Assembly: GCF_018130465.1 (NCBI RefSeq)
Contig: NZ_JAFCKJ010000009.1
Span: 243,427 to 307,426, forward strand
Direction: 5' to 3'
Length of the DNA stretch: 64,000 nt
Origin: Bradyrhizobium canariense
GTDB taxonomy: Bacteria > Pseudomonadota > Alphaproteobacteria > Rhizobiales > Xanthobacteraceae
Shown here piece by piece: positions 25,169 to 34,564 of the stretch. Each line of letters opens with the position of its first letter. The stretch's first letter is position 1. The translations under genes and the position numbers were made by a program. Below the pieces are notes generated by a model that was given only the letters and a program-made list of their open reading frames with translations, ran no database searches and had not been told where the DNA came from.

Positions 25169-26971
25169 CTATGCGGTTGCGCTGATCGGCGCCAGAGCGC
25201 CGGCGTCGTGATGTTGCAGGCGGAAGAACGAGGCGTAGCGCCCGCCGCGGCGGAGCAACTCGTCATGCCGGCCCTGCTCGACGATCTCGCCGCCCTCGAC
25301 CACCAGGATCGCATCGGCGTGCATGATGGTGTGCAGGCGGTGCGCGATCACGATGGTGGTGCGGTTCTGGCAGAGATGCTCGATCGCCTCCTGCACCTGC
25401 CGCTCGGACTCGGAATCGAGCGCGGCTGTGGCTTCGTCGAGCAGGATGATCGGCGCGTTCTTGATCAGCGCGCGCGCGACCGCGATGCGTTGGCGCTGGC
25501 CGCCGGACAGCTGCGTGCCGTGCTCGCCGACGGGCGTGTCGTAGCCGAGGGGGAAGCCCATGATGAAATCATGCGCGCAGGCCGCCTTGGCGGCATCGAT
25601 GATTTGTTCTTCGGTCGCGCCCGACCGGCCGAAGGCGATGTTGCTGCGGATGGTGTCGCGGAACAGATAGACGTCCTGACCGACATAGGCGGTCTGAGCC
25701 CGCAGCGATTTTCGCGAGACCGCGCCGATCGACTGGCCGTCGATCACGATGTCGCCTTGCGTCACCTCGTAGAAGCGCAGCAGCAACGCCAGCACGGTCG
25801 ATTTGCCGCCGCCGGAGGGGCCGACCAGCGCAGTGACCTTGCCGGGCTCGGCAACAAAACTCATGCGGTTGAGCACGGTCTCGCCGCTGCGATAGGAGAA
25901 GCTGACGTCACGCAGCTCGATGCGTGCATTCGACAGTTTCAGCGCCGGCTTGTCGTCGTCGGAATGCTCGCTCGCGGGGCTGTCGACGACTTCGAGCAGC
26001 ATGCGGGCGCCGACGAGCTGGCTGTTGAGGTCGATGTTGAGCCGCGCCAGCCGCTTGGCCGGCTCGGTCGCCATCAGGAAGGCGGTCATGAAGGAAAAGA
26101 ACGCGCCGGGCGTGGCGTTGAGCGCGACCACGCTGTAGCCGCCATAGAGCAGGCAGCCGGCGACCGCGAAGCCGCCGAGCATCTCCATCAGCGGATTGGA
26201 GCGGTTGGCGACACGGGCCATCTTGTTGGCGTTGCGCTCGACGATCGCGATGTTCTCGTCGATGCGGTTCTGCATGGTGTCTTCGAGCGTGAACGCTTTC
26301 ACCGTGCGGATGCCCTGCAGCGATTCCTGCATCGTCTCCAGGATGTCGGCGGTGCCGGTGAACTGGTTGTAGGCGAGGCCCTTGATGCGCTTGACCAGCT
26401 TGCGCAGCACCAGCATCGCCGGCGGCACGGCGACGAGGCCGATGAACGACATCACCGGATCCTGCCACACCATCACGCCGATCATGGCGAGCAGCATCAT
26501 GAGGTCGCGCCCGACGGCATTGACCAGCATGTTGAGGACATCGGTGATGGACTTTGCGCCGGCCGTCAGCCGGGCCAAGAATTCCGACGAATGCCGCTCG
26601 GAGAAGAAGCCGACGCTCTCGCGCATCAGCTTGGCGAACAGCTGGCGCTGGTTGGTGGCGAGGATGGCGTTGGAGATCTTGGTCAGGATCACCATGTGGC
26701 CGTAAGTCGCCACGCCCTTGATGAAGAGCAGGATCACCGTGATGCCCGAGAACATCGCGATGCCCGGGATGTTCTTGTCGACATAGGCTTGGTTGATCAC
26801 CTGGCCGAGCACGTAGGTCGCGCCCGCGGTCGATCCGGCGGCAAGCGCCATCAGCGCGAAGGCGACGAGGTAGCGCCGCCAGTAGAGGATCCCCTGTTCC
26901 GTGACCAGGCGGCGAATCAGGACCGCTGCCGCATAGGGATCGTCGGTGATTTTCTTTGGAAACTGAGCCAT
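25169..26971 (-). CDS. ABC exporter with fused membrane and ATPase domains (MsbA-like)
   Basis: 600 residues from ATG 26971 (MAQFPKKITDDPYAA); a longer in-frame start at 27064 looks unlikely. N-terminal six-helix ABC membrane domain to about residue 330. Then the nucleotide-binding domain: Walker A GPSGGGKST, Q-loop YVGQDVYLF, signature LSGGQRQRIAVARAL, Walker B IILLDEATAALD, and H-loop IVIAHRL. This half-transporter would work as a homodimer. Sequence and location before the LPS genes suggest lipid A or lipid export (msbA-like), but other exporters share this layout. Confidence 0.85.
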   Translation of the reverse strand: MAQFPKKITDDPYAAAVLIRRLVTEQGILYWRRYLVAFALMALAAGSTAGATYVLGQVINQAYVDKNIPGIAMFSGITVILLFIKGVATYGHMVILTKISNAILATNQRQLFAKLMRESVGFFSERHSSEFLARLTAGAKSITDVLNMLVNAVGRDLMMLLAMIGVMVWQDPVMSFIGLVAVPPAMLVLRKLVKRIKGLAYNQFTGTADILETMQESLQGIRTVKAFTLEDTMQNRIDENIAIVERNANKMARVANRSNPLMEMLGGFAVAGCLLYGGYSVVALNATPGAFFSFMTAFLMATEPAKRLARLNIDLNSQLVGARMLLEVVDSPASEHSDDDKPALKLSNARIELRDVSFSYRSGETVLNRMSFVAEPGKVTALVGPSGGGKSTVLALLLRFYEVTQGDIVIDGQSIGAVSRKSLRAQTAYVGQDVYLFRDTIRSNIAFGRSGATEEQIIDAAKAACAHDFIMGFPLGYDTPVGEHGTQLSGGQRQRIAVARALIKNAPIILLDEATAALDSESERQVQEAIEHLCQNRTTIVIAHRLHTIMHADAILVVEGGEIVEQGRHDELLRRGGRYASFFRLQHHDAGALAPISATA

Positions 26972-27089
26972 CCGCAGTCCATTGACGGCACAGGAAAAAG
27001 CCTGCCCGCGCGTCAGGGATCGAACGGCCTCTGTGCCCGCTAAAGCTGCGCTTTTCAAGCCCAATTAAGGGCTTGCGCCCGGATGGAAT

Positions 27090-28103
27090 CTAGGCCGATG
27101 CGGCGTGGCGGAGCTCGCCGTGACGCTCGCGGAACAACTTGTCCTCCCAAGCCAGCGCATGGGCTGCGATGGTCTCGAGGTCGTCGTATTGCGGCTTCCA
27201 GTCGAGCAGGCCGCGGATGCGGCTGGTGTCGGCGACCATGGTCATGATGTCGCCGGGCCGGCGCGGGGCGTATTGCACGGCGAAGCTGCGCCCTGAAACC
27301 CGGCGCACCGCGTCGATGGTCTCCAGCACCGAATAGCCCCGGCCATAGCCGCAATTGAGCGTCGTCGAGGCGCCGCCATTGCGCAAATAGGCGAGCGCCG
27401 AGCGATGCGCCTGCGACAGGTCCGTGACGTGGATGAAGTCGCGGATGCAGCTGCCGTCCTGGGTCGGATAGTCGGTGCCGAACACGTCGATCTTGGCGCG
27501 CTGGCCGGTCGCGGCTTCCACCGCGATCTTGAGCAGGTGCGTGGCGCCGACGGTGGCAAGGCCGATGCGGGCCTGCGGATCGGCACCCGCGACGTTGAAG
27601 TAGCGCAAGGCCACGTATTGCATGCCGTAGGCGGCGGCGACGTCGTGCAGCATGATCTCGGTCATCAGCTTCGACGAACCGTAGGGCGACAGCGGCCGTG
27701 TCGGCGCATGCTCGGGCACCGGCACCAGGTCCGGATTGCCGTAGACCGCCGCGGTCGAGGAGAAGATGAAGCGGTTGATGCCACGCTTGACGGCGACGTT
27801 GAGCAAATTGCGCGCGGTCGTGAAATTGTTGCGGTAGTAGCCGAGCGGATCGCGCATCGAATCCGGCACGACCACCGAGCCCGCGAAATGGATGATGCTC
27901 TCGATGTTGTGCTGGGCGATCACGCCTTCGAGCAGGTTCTCGTCGCCGGCATCGCCAATGAACAGCGGCACGCCTTCGGGCAGATAAGCCGAGAAACCGG
28001 TGGAGAGATCGTCGATCACGACGACGTCCTCGCCGGCTTCCGCCAGCGCCAAAACCGTGTGACTTCCGATATAGCCGGCACCGCCGGTGACAAGCACAGT
28101 CAT
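27090..28103 (-). CDS. galE: UDP-glucose 4-epimerase
   Basis: 337 residues, extended SDR. Interconverts UDP-glucose and UDP-galactose for LPS and exopolysaccharide. NAD loop TGGAGYIGSH at the N-terminus, FSSTAAVYGNP with the catalytic Ser/Thr near 125, and YGSSKLM with catalytic Tyr and Lys near 150. GalE-typical segments CIRDFIHVTDL and LNCGYGRGYSVLE follow. It lies at the start of the surface-polysaccharide region, divergent from the glycosyltransferase at 28229 across a gap of about 125 bp that probably carries both promoters. Confidence 0.95.
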   Translation of the reverse strand: MTVLVTGGAGYIGSHTVLALAEAGEDVVVIDDLSTGFSAYLPEGVPLFIGDAGDENLLEGVIAQHNIESIIHFAGSVVVPDSMRDPLGYYRNNFTTARNLLNVAVKRGINRFIFSSTAAVYGNPDLVPVPEHAPTRPLSPYGSSKLMTEIMLHDVAAAYGMQYVALRYFNVAGADPQARIGLATVGATHLLKIAVEAATGQRAKIDVFGTDYPTQDGSCIRDFIHVTDLSQAHRSALAYLRNGGASTTLNCGYGRGYSVLETIDAVRRVSGRSFAVQYAPRRPGDIMTMVADTSRIRGLLDWKPQYDDLETIAAHALAWEDKLFRERHGELRHAASA

Positions 28104-28228
28104 GGTCTCACCCGTCTTCGATCAACGCTCTAAGCTAACGTTTACGTGGTGAAGAGGGGGTATCGGCGCGGCTGAACTGGTCACTATGCTTAATGTTGCG
28201 TATAGGGACTTTCGAAACGGAGCGTGAC

Positions 28229-29266
28229 GTGGCGAATTCCCCAAGCGATCTCGAAGTGATCGTGCCAAATCTGCACAGGCGCTATTCCGGGGTCACCGCG
28301 ACCAACCGGATGGTGGCGCCGCGGCTGGCAAGGCTGTTTCGCGCCGCGTGGTTCGGCTCCGACGCGCCGGAGGGGATCGCGCGCCTGAGCGGAGCCGATC
28401 TCCTGAAGTTGTGGCGCCGCAAGGCGCCGGTGATCTGGCATGCGCGCCGCAACGACGAGATGATCGCGGGCGTGCTGTTGCGCGCGCTCGGCTGGCCGTT
28501 CAAGCTCGTCTTCACCTCGGCGGCACAGCGCCATCATAGCTGGATCACGCGCTGGCTGATCCGGCGCATGGACGCGATCATCGCGACATCGGATCTTTCG
28601 GTCTCGTTCCTGAAAGTGAAGGCGACGGTGATTCCGCACGGCGTCGACACCGCCGTCTACGCGCCGCCGGCAGATCGCACTGCCGCCTTCGCGGAAGCCG
28701 CGCTGCCGGGCCGCTACGCGATCGGCTGCTTCGGCCGCGTGCGCGCGCAGAAGGGCACCGATGTGTTCGTCGATGCGATGTGCCGCTTGCTGCCGCGCTA
28801 TCCGGATTTCACCGCAATCATCGTCGGCCAGGTCACACCCGAGCAAACCGTTTTTGCAAACGACCTGAAGAAGCGCATCGAAGCGGCCGGCCTGCAATCG
28901 CGCATCGTCATCACCGGCGAACTGCCGATCGAACATGTGCAGCGCTGGTATCAGCGGCTGACGATCTACGCCTTCACCTCGCGCAACGAAGGTTTTGGCC
29001 TGACGCTGATCGAGGCGATGGCGGCCGGCAGCGCGCTGGTCGCCGCGCGCGCCGGCGCGGCCGAGCTCGTGGTCGAGGATGGCGTGACCGGCGTGCTGGT
29101 CCCGACCGGTGATGCCGATGCGCTGGCAGCAGCGCTGGAGCCGCTGATGCGCGATGTGGCTACCGCAACCGCTATGGGCGAGCGCGGGCGGGCACGGGTG
29201 CTCGAACGATTCAGCCTCGATGCGGAAGCGGCGCGGATCGGCGAGGTCTATCGGCCGCTGCTCTGA
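28229..29266 (+). CDS. Glycosyltransferase family 4 (LPS core, LpcC-like)
   Basis: About 345 residues from GTG 28229, preferred because AACGGAG precedes it; ATG 28193 would add 12 residues. Retaining GT-B enzyme. Visible are IPHGVDTAVYAPP, GCFGRVRAQKGTDVFVDAM near residue 170, and the nucleotide-sugar motif EGFGLTLIEAMAAGSALVAARAGAAELV (catalytic E-x7-E). The N-terminal segment IVPNLHRRYSGVTATNR resembles rhizobial core mannosyltransferase LpcC, which adds mannose to Kdo. That acceptor assignment is by recalled similarity. Faces waaF convergently. Confidence 0.85.
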   Translation: MANSPSDLEVIVPNLHRRYSGVTATNRMVAPRLARLFRAAWFGSDAPEGIARLSGADLLKLWRRKAPVIWHARRNDEMIAGVLLRALGWPFKLVFTSAAQRHHSWITRWLIRRMDAIIATSDLSVSFLKVKATVIPHGVDTAVYAPPADRTAAFAEAALPGRYAIGCFGRVRAQKGTDVFVDAMCRLLPRYPDFTAIIVGQVTPEQTVFANDLKKRIEAAGLQSRIVITGELPIEHVQRWYQRLTIYAFTSRNEGFGLTLIEAMAAGSALVAARAGAAELVVEDGVTGVLVPTGDADALAAALEPLMRDVATATAMGERGRARVLERFSLDAEAARIGEVYRPLL

Positions 29267-29444
29267 ACCACTGCTGTCGCGTCCCCAAAACAAAAACCGC
29301 GAAAACAACCCCATGCACAGTAGCCGACGACAACGAAATCAATGGCTTGGCGGCCTCCTCGAAGCTGCGGATTTTACGAAGTCGATTTGACTCGTCGGGC
29401 AAAACACCGGCATGATGTCATCATCGGCGCAGCCTCCACGGCCT
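29267..29444. other. Intergenic stretch with possible dispersed repeat fragment
   Basis: 178 bp between convergent genes. The part around 29365-29412 (GAAGTCGATTTGACTCGTCGGGCAAAACACC split over two blocks) resembles a fragment that recurs near mobile elements in Bradyrhizobium, by memory only. No clear terminator or small gene. Confidence 0.3.
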
Positions 29445-30515
29445 TCACGTCGAAGCCCGCGTCCCGGCCTCCCTCAGCACCCTCTCCGCAATCTGCACCA
29501 CCTCGCTCGCCGCGATATCCCGCATGCAGCGGTGGTCGTTCATCTTGCAGATCGTGCTCTGGCAGGGCTGGCACGACAACACGCTCTTGTCCTGGACCAC
29601 GGTCGCGGCGAGGCCGTTGAGGGGGGCCCAGAGATAGGGGCTGGTCGGGCCGAAAATGCCCATGGTCGGCGTGCCCAGGGCGGCTGCAATGTGCATCAGG
29701 CCGGAATCGTTGGAGATCGCGACGCCGGCCGCGGCCATGGCCATCACGCCGTTGCGCAGATCATTGCCGGTGAGGTCCCGGACCCCCGGGCCGCCGGCCG
29801 CGACGATCTCCTGGGCCAGGCCCTTTTCCCCGGGGCCGCCGACTACCCAGACTTCCAGCCCGCGTTCGGCCAGCAGGCGGGCGGCTTCCGGATAGTAGGT
29901 CCAGCGTTTTGACACCCCGACCGAGCCGGGGGCGAGCGCGACGGCAGCGCCGGCGCTGAGGCCGTTGGCCTGCCGCCAGCGGACGATGTCCTCGGCCGGG
30001 ACCCGCAATTGCGGCACCGGCCATTCCGCGGGCAGGGGGGCGCCATCGGGCTGGGCGAGGGCGGCGTTCTTGTCGATGAAACGGGGCAGTTTCTTCTCGC
30101 CCCAGCGCCAGCGGTTGAGCAGACCAAAACGGAACTCGCCGACGAAGCCGACCCTTTCGGGGATACCGGCCAGCGCGGGCGCAATGGCCGCCTTCCAGGT
30201 CCGGGGCAGCACCAGGGCGGTGCCGTAATTCCGCTCGCGCAGGAGCTTCGCCAGGCCGAGCTGGCGGCCCACGGCGAGCCGGCCGCGCGGCAGGTCCCAG
30301 ACGATCGCATCGCGCACGCCGGGCATGTAGTCGACCAGGGGGGCGCACAGGGACGTCGTCAGGAGATCGACCGGCCGGTTCGGCCAGCGCTCCTTCAGGA
30401 CCCGCACGACGGTGTGATTCCGGACGAAATCGCCGATCCACATGTAGGGGACGATCAGGATCGGGCGCGTGTCGCTCCGGTCTGCATCTCCACTAAGTTG
30501 CGAATCTTTGTTCAT
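29445..30515 (-). CDS. waaF: ADP-heptose--LPS heptosyltransferase II
   Basis: 356 residues from ATG 30515 (MNKDSQLSGDADRSDTRPILIVPYMWIGD). GT9 family; adds the second L-glycero-D-manno-heptose to the inner core on the cytoplasmic face. Family marks are PYMWIGDFV near the N-terminus, LLRERNYGTALVLPRTWK, ALAPGSVGVSKRWTYYPE, and ISNDSGLMHIAAALGTPTMGIFGPTSPYLWAPL near the C-terminus (ADP-heptose pocket). A Cys-rich tail CQPCQSTICKMNDHRC matches WaaF. Divergent from hldD, which makes its donor. Confidence 0.93.
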   Translation of the reverse strand: MNKDSQLSGDADRSDTRPILIVPYMWIGDFVRNHTVVRVLKERWPNRPVDLLTTSLCAPLVDYMPGVRDAIVWDLPRGRLAVGRQLGLAKLLRERNYGTALVLPRTWKAAIAPALAGIPERVGFVGEFRFGLLNRWRWGEKKLPRFIDKNAALAQPDGAPLPAEWPVPQLRVPAEDIVRWRQANGLSAGAAVALAPGSVGVSKRWTYYPEAARLLAERGLEVWVVGGPGEKGLAQEIVAAGGPGVRDLTGNDLRNGVMAMAAAGVAISNDSGLMHIAAALGTPTMGIFGPTSPYLWAPLNGLAATVVQDKSVLSCQPCQSTICKMNDHRCMRDIAASEVVQIAERVLREAGTRAST

Positions 30516-30675
30516 TCGTTGATAGGACCGAGGGCGTGCTGATGTGGCGGTTCGGTTAGCCGCTCCGGGCCGGCAGGTAAAGCCGGCCGAACGGCAATCC
30601 CAAAACCGCTTACACTTTGGCGGATCATGCGCTAGGGCAGGACCGGGTCGCAAAATATCGGGCAGGGTAGGTGGA

Positions 30676-31656
30676 ATGTTGCTGGTGACCGGCGGGGCCG
30701 GTTTTATCGGATCGAATGTCGTCGCCGCGCTGAACGAGGCCGGCCGCAGCGACGTCGTCGTCTGCGATTTCCTTGGCAACGAGGGCAAATGGCGCAACCT
30801 CGCCAAGCGGCAGCTTGTGGATATCGTGCCGCCGGCTGAGCTGACGGACTGGCTGAAGGGCCGCAAGCTCGATGCCGTGATCCATCTCGGGGCGATTTCC
30901 GCGACCACCGCGACCGACGGCGACCTTGTGTTCGAGACCAACTTCCGCCTGTCGATGCGCATTTTGGACTGGTGCACGGCGAATGCGGTGCCGTTGATCT
31001 ACGCCTCCTCGGCGGCGACCTATGGCGACGGCGAGGCAGGATTCGACGACGACGTCTCGGTCCCTGCGCTGAAGAAACTGCGGCCGATGAATCTCTACGG
31101 CTGGAGCAAGCACCTGTTCGATCTCGCCGTCGCCGAGCGCGCAGCGAGCGGCGAGAAGCTGCCGCCGCAATGGGCCGGGCTGAAATTCTTCAACGTGTTC
31201 GGCCCCAACGAATACCACAAGGGCTCGATGATGAGCGTGCTGGCGCGCCGCTTCGACGACGTCAAAGCCGGCCGCGTCGTGCAATTGTTCAAGTCGCATC
31301 GCGAGGGCATCGCCGACGGCGATCAGCGCCGCGATTTCATCTATGTCGACGACGTCGTGCGCGTCGTCATGTGGCTGCTGGCGACGCCGTCGGTGTCCGG
31401 CCTCTTCAACGTCGGAACCGGCAAGGCGCGCAGCTTCAAGGATCTGATGCTCGCGGCTTATGCTGCGCTCGGCGCCAGGCCCAACATCGAATACATCGAC
31501 ATGCCCGAGCAGATCCGCGGCAGCTACCAGTACTTCACCCAGAGCGAGGTCGATCGCCTCCACCGCGCCGGCTATAATGGTGGTTTCACCACGCTCGAGG
31601 ACGCGGTGAAGGCCTATGTCGAGGATTATCTCGACCGGCCCGACCGCTTCCGCTGA
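30676..31656 (+). CDS. hldD: ADP-L-glycero-D-manno-heptose 6-epimerase
   Basis: 326 residues from ATG 30676 with GGTAGGTGG upstream; an in-frame extension to 30544 is unlikely. Last step of ADP-heptose synthesis. Begins [14 protein letters not shown] (NADP loop). [15 protein letters not shown] and YGWSKHLFD (catalytic Tyr-x3-Lys) lie near residue 140, then [15 protein letters not shown], a HldD hallmark. It ends 11 bp before hldE, so both heptose genes form one unit. Confidence 0.95.
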   Translation: MLLVTGGAGFIGSNVVAALNEAGRSDVVVCDFLGNEGKWRNLAKRQLVDIVPPAELTDWLKGRKLDAVIHLGAISATTATDGDLVFETNFRLSMRILDWCTANAVPLIYASSAATYGDGEAGFDDDVSVPALKKLRPMNLYGWSKHLFDLAVAERAASGEKLPPQWAGLKFFNVFGPNEYHKGSMMSVLARRFDDVKAGRVVQLFKSHREGIADGDQRRDFIYVDDVVRVVMWLLATPSVSGLFNVGTGKARSFKDLMLAAYAALGARPNIEYIDMPEQIRGSYQYFTQSEVDRLHRAGYNGGFTTLEDAVKAYVEDYLDRPDRFR

Positions 31657-31667
31657 GGCCCATCACC

Positions 31668-33152
31668 ATGCCGACGCCCATTCTCGATTTCGATGCCCTC
31701 GCGCAAGCCATCTCAGGCCGCACGGTGCTGTGCATCGGCGACATCATGCTGGACGAGTTCGTCTATGGCGAGGTGTCGCGGATCTCGCCGGAAGCGCCGG
31801 CGCCTGTCATCGCGGCACAGCGCAGCGAGATCCATATCGGCGGTGCCGGCAATGTCGCGCGCAACGTCGCCGCGCTCGGCGCGCGCTGCATCTTCGTCGG
31901 CCTCGTCGGCGAGGACGATGCGGGCAGGCAGCTCGCCTCGGCGCTTGCGGAGCAGGGTGCAATCGAAAGCGTGCTGGTGTGCGATCCCTCGCGTCCGACC
32001 ACGCGAAAAGTCCGTTTCGTCTCCGAGCATTTTTCCACGCACATGCTGCGTGCGGATTGGGAGCAGGCCCACCCTGCTTCCGATACGATCGAGACGAAGC
32101 TGATCGAAGCGATCCTGCCGCAGATCGCGCGCGCCGACATCGTGCTGCTGTCCGACTACGCCAAGGGCGTGCTGACCGCCCGCGTCATCCGCCACACGAT
32201 CGACGCCGCGCGAAAGCTCGGCAAGCCCGTGATCGTCGATCCGAAGAGCCTGAACTGGGCGATCTATCGCGGCGCGACGCTGCTCACGCCCAATCGCAAG
32301 GAATTTTCGGAAGCGACCCGAAGCCGCGCCGACACGCCGCAGAGCATCGTCGATGCCAGCGAGGACGTGATGCGGCTCGCCGATTGCGAGGCGATCCTGG
32401 TCACGCAAGGCGAGCACGGCATGACGCTGGTGCCGCGCAACGGCGAGGCCGTTCACGTTCCGGCGTTCCCGGTGAAAGTGCGCGACGTCTCCGGCGCCGG
32501 CGACACCGTTGCCGCGGCGCTCGCGGTCTCGCTCGCCACGGGCGCGGACTGGGACACGGCGCTGCGCACGGCCAGTGCCGCGGCCGCCGTCGCCGTCGGC
32601 AAGCAGGGCACAGCCACCGTAAGCGCGGCCGAGCTGAAGCGAAGGATCTTGCCGCATGCCTATCTCGCGGCCGAGGAGAAGATCGTGCTCGAGCCTGATA
32701 CGCTCGACGCGCAGCTCGCGGAATGGAAGAAGCAAGGCCAGCGCGTCGGCTTCACCAATGGCTGCTTCGACATCCTGCATCCCGGCCACGTCAAGGTGCT
32801 GACCGCGGCGCGCTCCGCCTGCGACCGCCTGATCGTGGGCCTCAACAGCGACGCCTCGGTGCGGCGGTTGAAGGGCGCCGACCGCCCCGTTCAGGACGAG
32901 CGGGCGCGCGCGGAAGTGCTGGCGGCGCTGGAAGCCGTCGATCTCGTCGTCATCTTCGAGGAGGACACGCCGATCGACCTGATCACCCGGATCAAGCCGA
33001 GCGCGCTCGTGAAGGGGGGTGATTACACCCGCGAGCAGGTGGTCGGTCATGAGGTCGTCGAGGCCGCGGGCGGGACGGTCGTGCTGGTCGACATTCTCCA
33101 GGGCTTCAGCACGACGGCGCTGGTTCATCGCGCGCGGGGAGAGAGCAAGTGA
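31668..33152 (+). CDS. hldE: Bifunctional heptose-7-phosphate kinase / heptose-1-phosphate adenylyltransferase
   Basis: 494 residues with two domains. Residues 1 to about 330 are a PfkB/ribokinase-type kinase ([19 protein letters not shown]-terminal [13 protein letters not shown] with the catalytic Asp). Residues about 350-494 are a nucleotidyltransferase with [17 protein letters not shown] (HxGH motif) and [14 protein letters not shown]. It phosphorylates D-glycero-beta-D-manno-heptose 7-phosphate and later adenylylates the 1-phosphate. The stop overlaps the O-antigen ligase start by 4 bp (GTGA). Confidence 0.96.
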   Translation: MPTPILDFDALAQAISGRTVLCIGDIMLDEFVYGEVSRISPEAPAPVIAAQRSEIHIGGAGNVARNVAALGARCIFVGLVGEDDAGRQLASALAEQGAIESVLVCDPSRPTTRKVRFVSEHFSTHMLRADWEQAHPASDTIETKLIEAILPQIARADIVLLSDYAKGVLTARVIRHTIDAARKLGKPVIVDPKSLNWAIYRGATLLTPNRKEFSEATRSRADTPQSIVDASEDVMRLADCEAILVTQGEHGMTLVPRNGEAVHVPAFPVKVRDVSGAGDTVAAALAVSLATGADWDTALRTASAAAAVAVGKQGTATVSAAELKRRILPHAYLAAEEKIVLEPDTLDAQLAEWKKQGQRVGFTNGCFDILHPGHVKVLTAARSACDRLIVGLNSDASVRRLKGADRPVQDERARAEVLAALEAVDLVVIFEEDTPIDLITRIKPSALVKGGDYTREQVVGHEVVEAAGGTVVLVDILQGFSTTALVHRARGESK

Positions 33153-34438
33153 CGACACTCGCCGGGGAGACGACCGGCCAGGTGCTGTGGCGGCGTCTGC
33201 GCAGTCCGGCGGCCTGGTCCGAGACGGTCGATCTGTTCGCGATCCTGACCGCGGCCTCGCTGCCATGGTCGACGTCGCTTGCGGCGATCTTCAATGTTCT
33301 GATGCTGCTCTGCATGGTGCCGTTCCTCGACGTCCGTGAGTTCCTGCAATCGCTCAGGCGTCCGATCTGCGCGGCGCCGGTTGCTCTGGTCCTGCTCGCG
33401 CTGGTCGGGACGCTGTGGTCGGACGCGGCCTGGGGCGCACGCTTCTATGCGGTCAATCCGACCGTCAAGCTGCTGGTGCTGCCGGTCCTGCTCTATCATT
33501 TTGCGCGCTCGCCGCGCGGACATTGGGTGTTCGTCGCCTTCCTTGTGTCCTGCGCGCTGTTGTCGGTGATGTCCTGGGTCGTCGCGTTCTACCCCGACCT
33601 CGCGCTCAAATCCGATCGCGTCGAGCGCGGCATCTTTGTCAAGAACTACATCGACCAGAGCCAGGAGTTCACGCTCTGCGCGGTCGCGCTCGCCTATCCG
33701 ATCGTGCAGTTGCTGCGCCAGAAGCGCTACTGGATCGCCGGGCTGCTCACGGCGCTTGCGCTCGCCTTCTTCGTCAACATGGCGTTCGTGGTGGTGTCGC
33801 GCACTGCGCTCGTCACCATTCCGGTCCTGTTCGGCGTGTTTGCGTTGCTTCATCTGAGATGGCGCAGCATCGCGATCATCTCCGCGGCCCTGCTCGTGGG
33901 CGCGGTTCTCGCCTGGCAGGCCTCGCCGCAATTGCGCAAGACCGCCGACAGCTTTGCCAGCGACTACACACGCTATGTCGAAAAAGGCGCGGCGACCTCG
34001 GCCGGCTTGCGGCTCGAGTTCTGGCGGAAATCCCTCGGCTTCTTCGCGGAGGCGCCGATCAAGGGGCACGGCACGGGCTCGACGCGCGGATTGTTCGAGC
34101 GGGCCGCGACGCCGGGCAGTGGACTGTACCAGGCGTCCGCCGAGGTGATCGGCAACCCGCATAACCAGACGCTGAACGTTGCCGTGCAATGGGGCATCAT
34201 CGGCATTGTCGTTCTCTACGCCACCTGGATCCTGCATCTGCTGTTGTTTCGCGGCGACGGGCTCGCTAACTGGGTCGGCCTCCTGGTCGTGGTCCAGAAC
34301 GTCTTCACCTCGCTGTTCAACTCCCATCTGTTCGACTTCCACGAGGGCTGGATGTACGTCATCGGTGTCGGCGTTGCCGGCGGGATGGTGATCCGGGCCC
34401 AGCAGGCCGAGACGAAGGCGGCGGAAGCCGGTTCCTGA
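33149..34438 (+). CDS. waaL: O-antigen ligase family protein
   Basis: 429 residues from GTG 33149. Polytopic membrane protein with about ten to twelve helices. The large periplasmic loop carries the Wzy_C-type segment [27 protein letters not shown] near residues 285-315, and a conserved [15 protein letters not shown] with the His needed in WaaL. It transfers O-antigen from undecaprenyl diphosphate to the lipid A core in the periplasm. A Wzy polymerase role is the alternative since both share the fold; the position after heptose genes favours the ligase. Translationally coupled to hldE. Confidence 0.82.
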   Translation: MTTLAGETTGQVLWRRLRSPAAWSETVDLFAILTAASLPWSTSLAAIFNVLMLLCMVPFLDVREFLQSLRRPICAAPVALVLLALVGTLWSDAAWGARFYAVNPTVKLLVLPVLLYHFARSPRGHWVFVAFLVSCALLSVMSWVVAFYPDLALKSDRVERGIFVKNYIDQSQEFTLCAVALAYPIVQLLRQKRYWIAGLLTALALAFFVNMAFVVVSRTALVTIPVLFGVFALLHLRWRSIAIISAALLVGAVLAWQASPQLRKTADSFASDYTRYVEKGAATSAGLRLEFWRKSLGFFAEAPIKGHGTGSTRGLFERAATPGSGLYQASAEVIGNPHNQTLNVAVQWGIIGIVVLYATWILHLLLFRGDGLANWVGLLVVVQNVFTSLFNSHLFDFHEGWMYVIGVGVAGGMVIRAQQAETKAAEAGS

Positions 34439-34454
34439 ACGGCCGCGCGGATGG

Positions 34455-34502
34455 CAAGCCTTAACTGGCAAGTCTCGACCGACAAGCCTTGACTGGCATG
34501 TC
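34455..34502. repeat. Imperfect 20-bp direct repeat, 28-bp period
   Basis: CAAGCCTTAACTGGCAAGTC (34455-34474) and CAAGCCTTGACTGGCATGTC (34483-34502) differ at two positions. They sit in the gap between the ligase and dehydratase genes, directly before the first possible start of the latter. May be a replication-slippage relic or paired binding sites. Confidence 0.6.
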
Positions 34503-34564
34503 CGGCCGAGATGGGTTATCAGCGCGGACAGGTTGCACCTCAACGGATTTTCATCGGTCAGCGG

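Noticed and set aside
25154-27043. 629-codon open frame on the plus strand
   Set aside because: Complement of the ABC exporter; the exporter has every ATPase motif while this frame has none.
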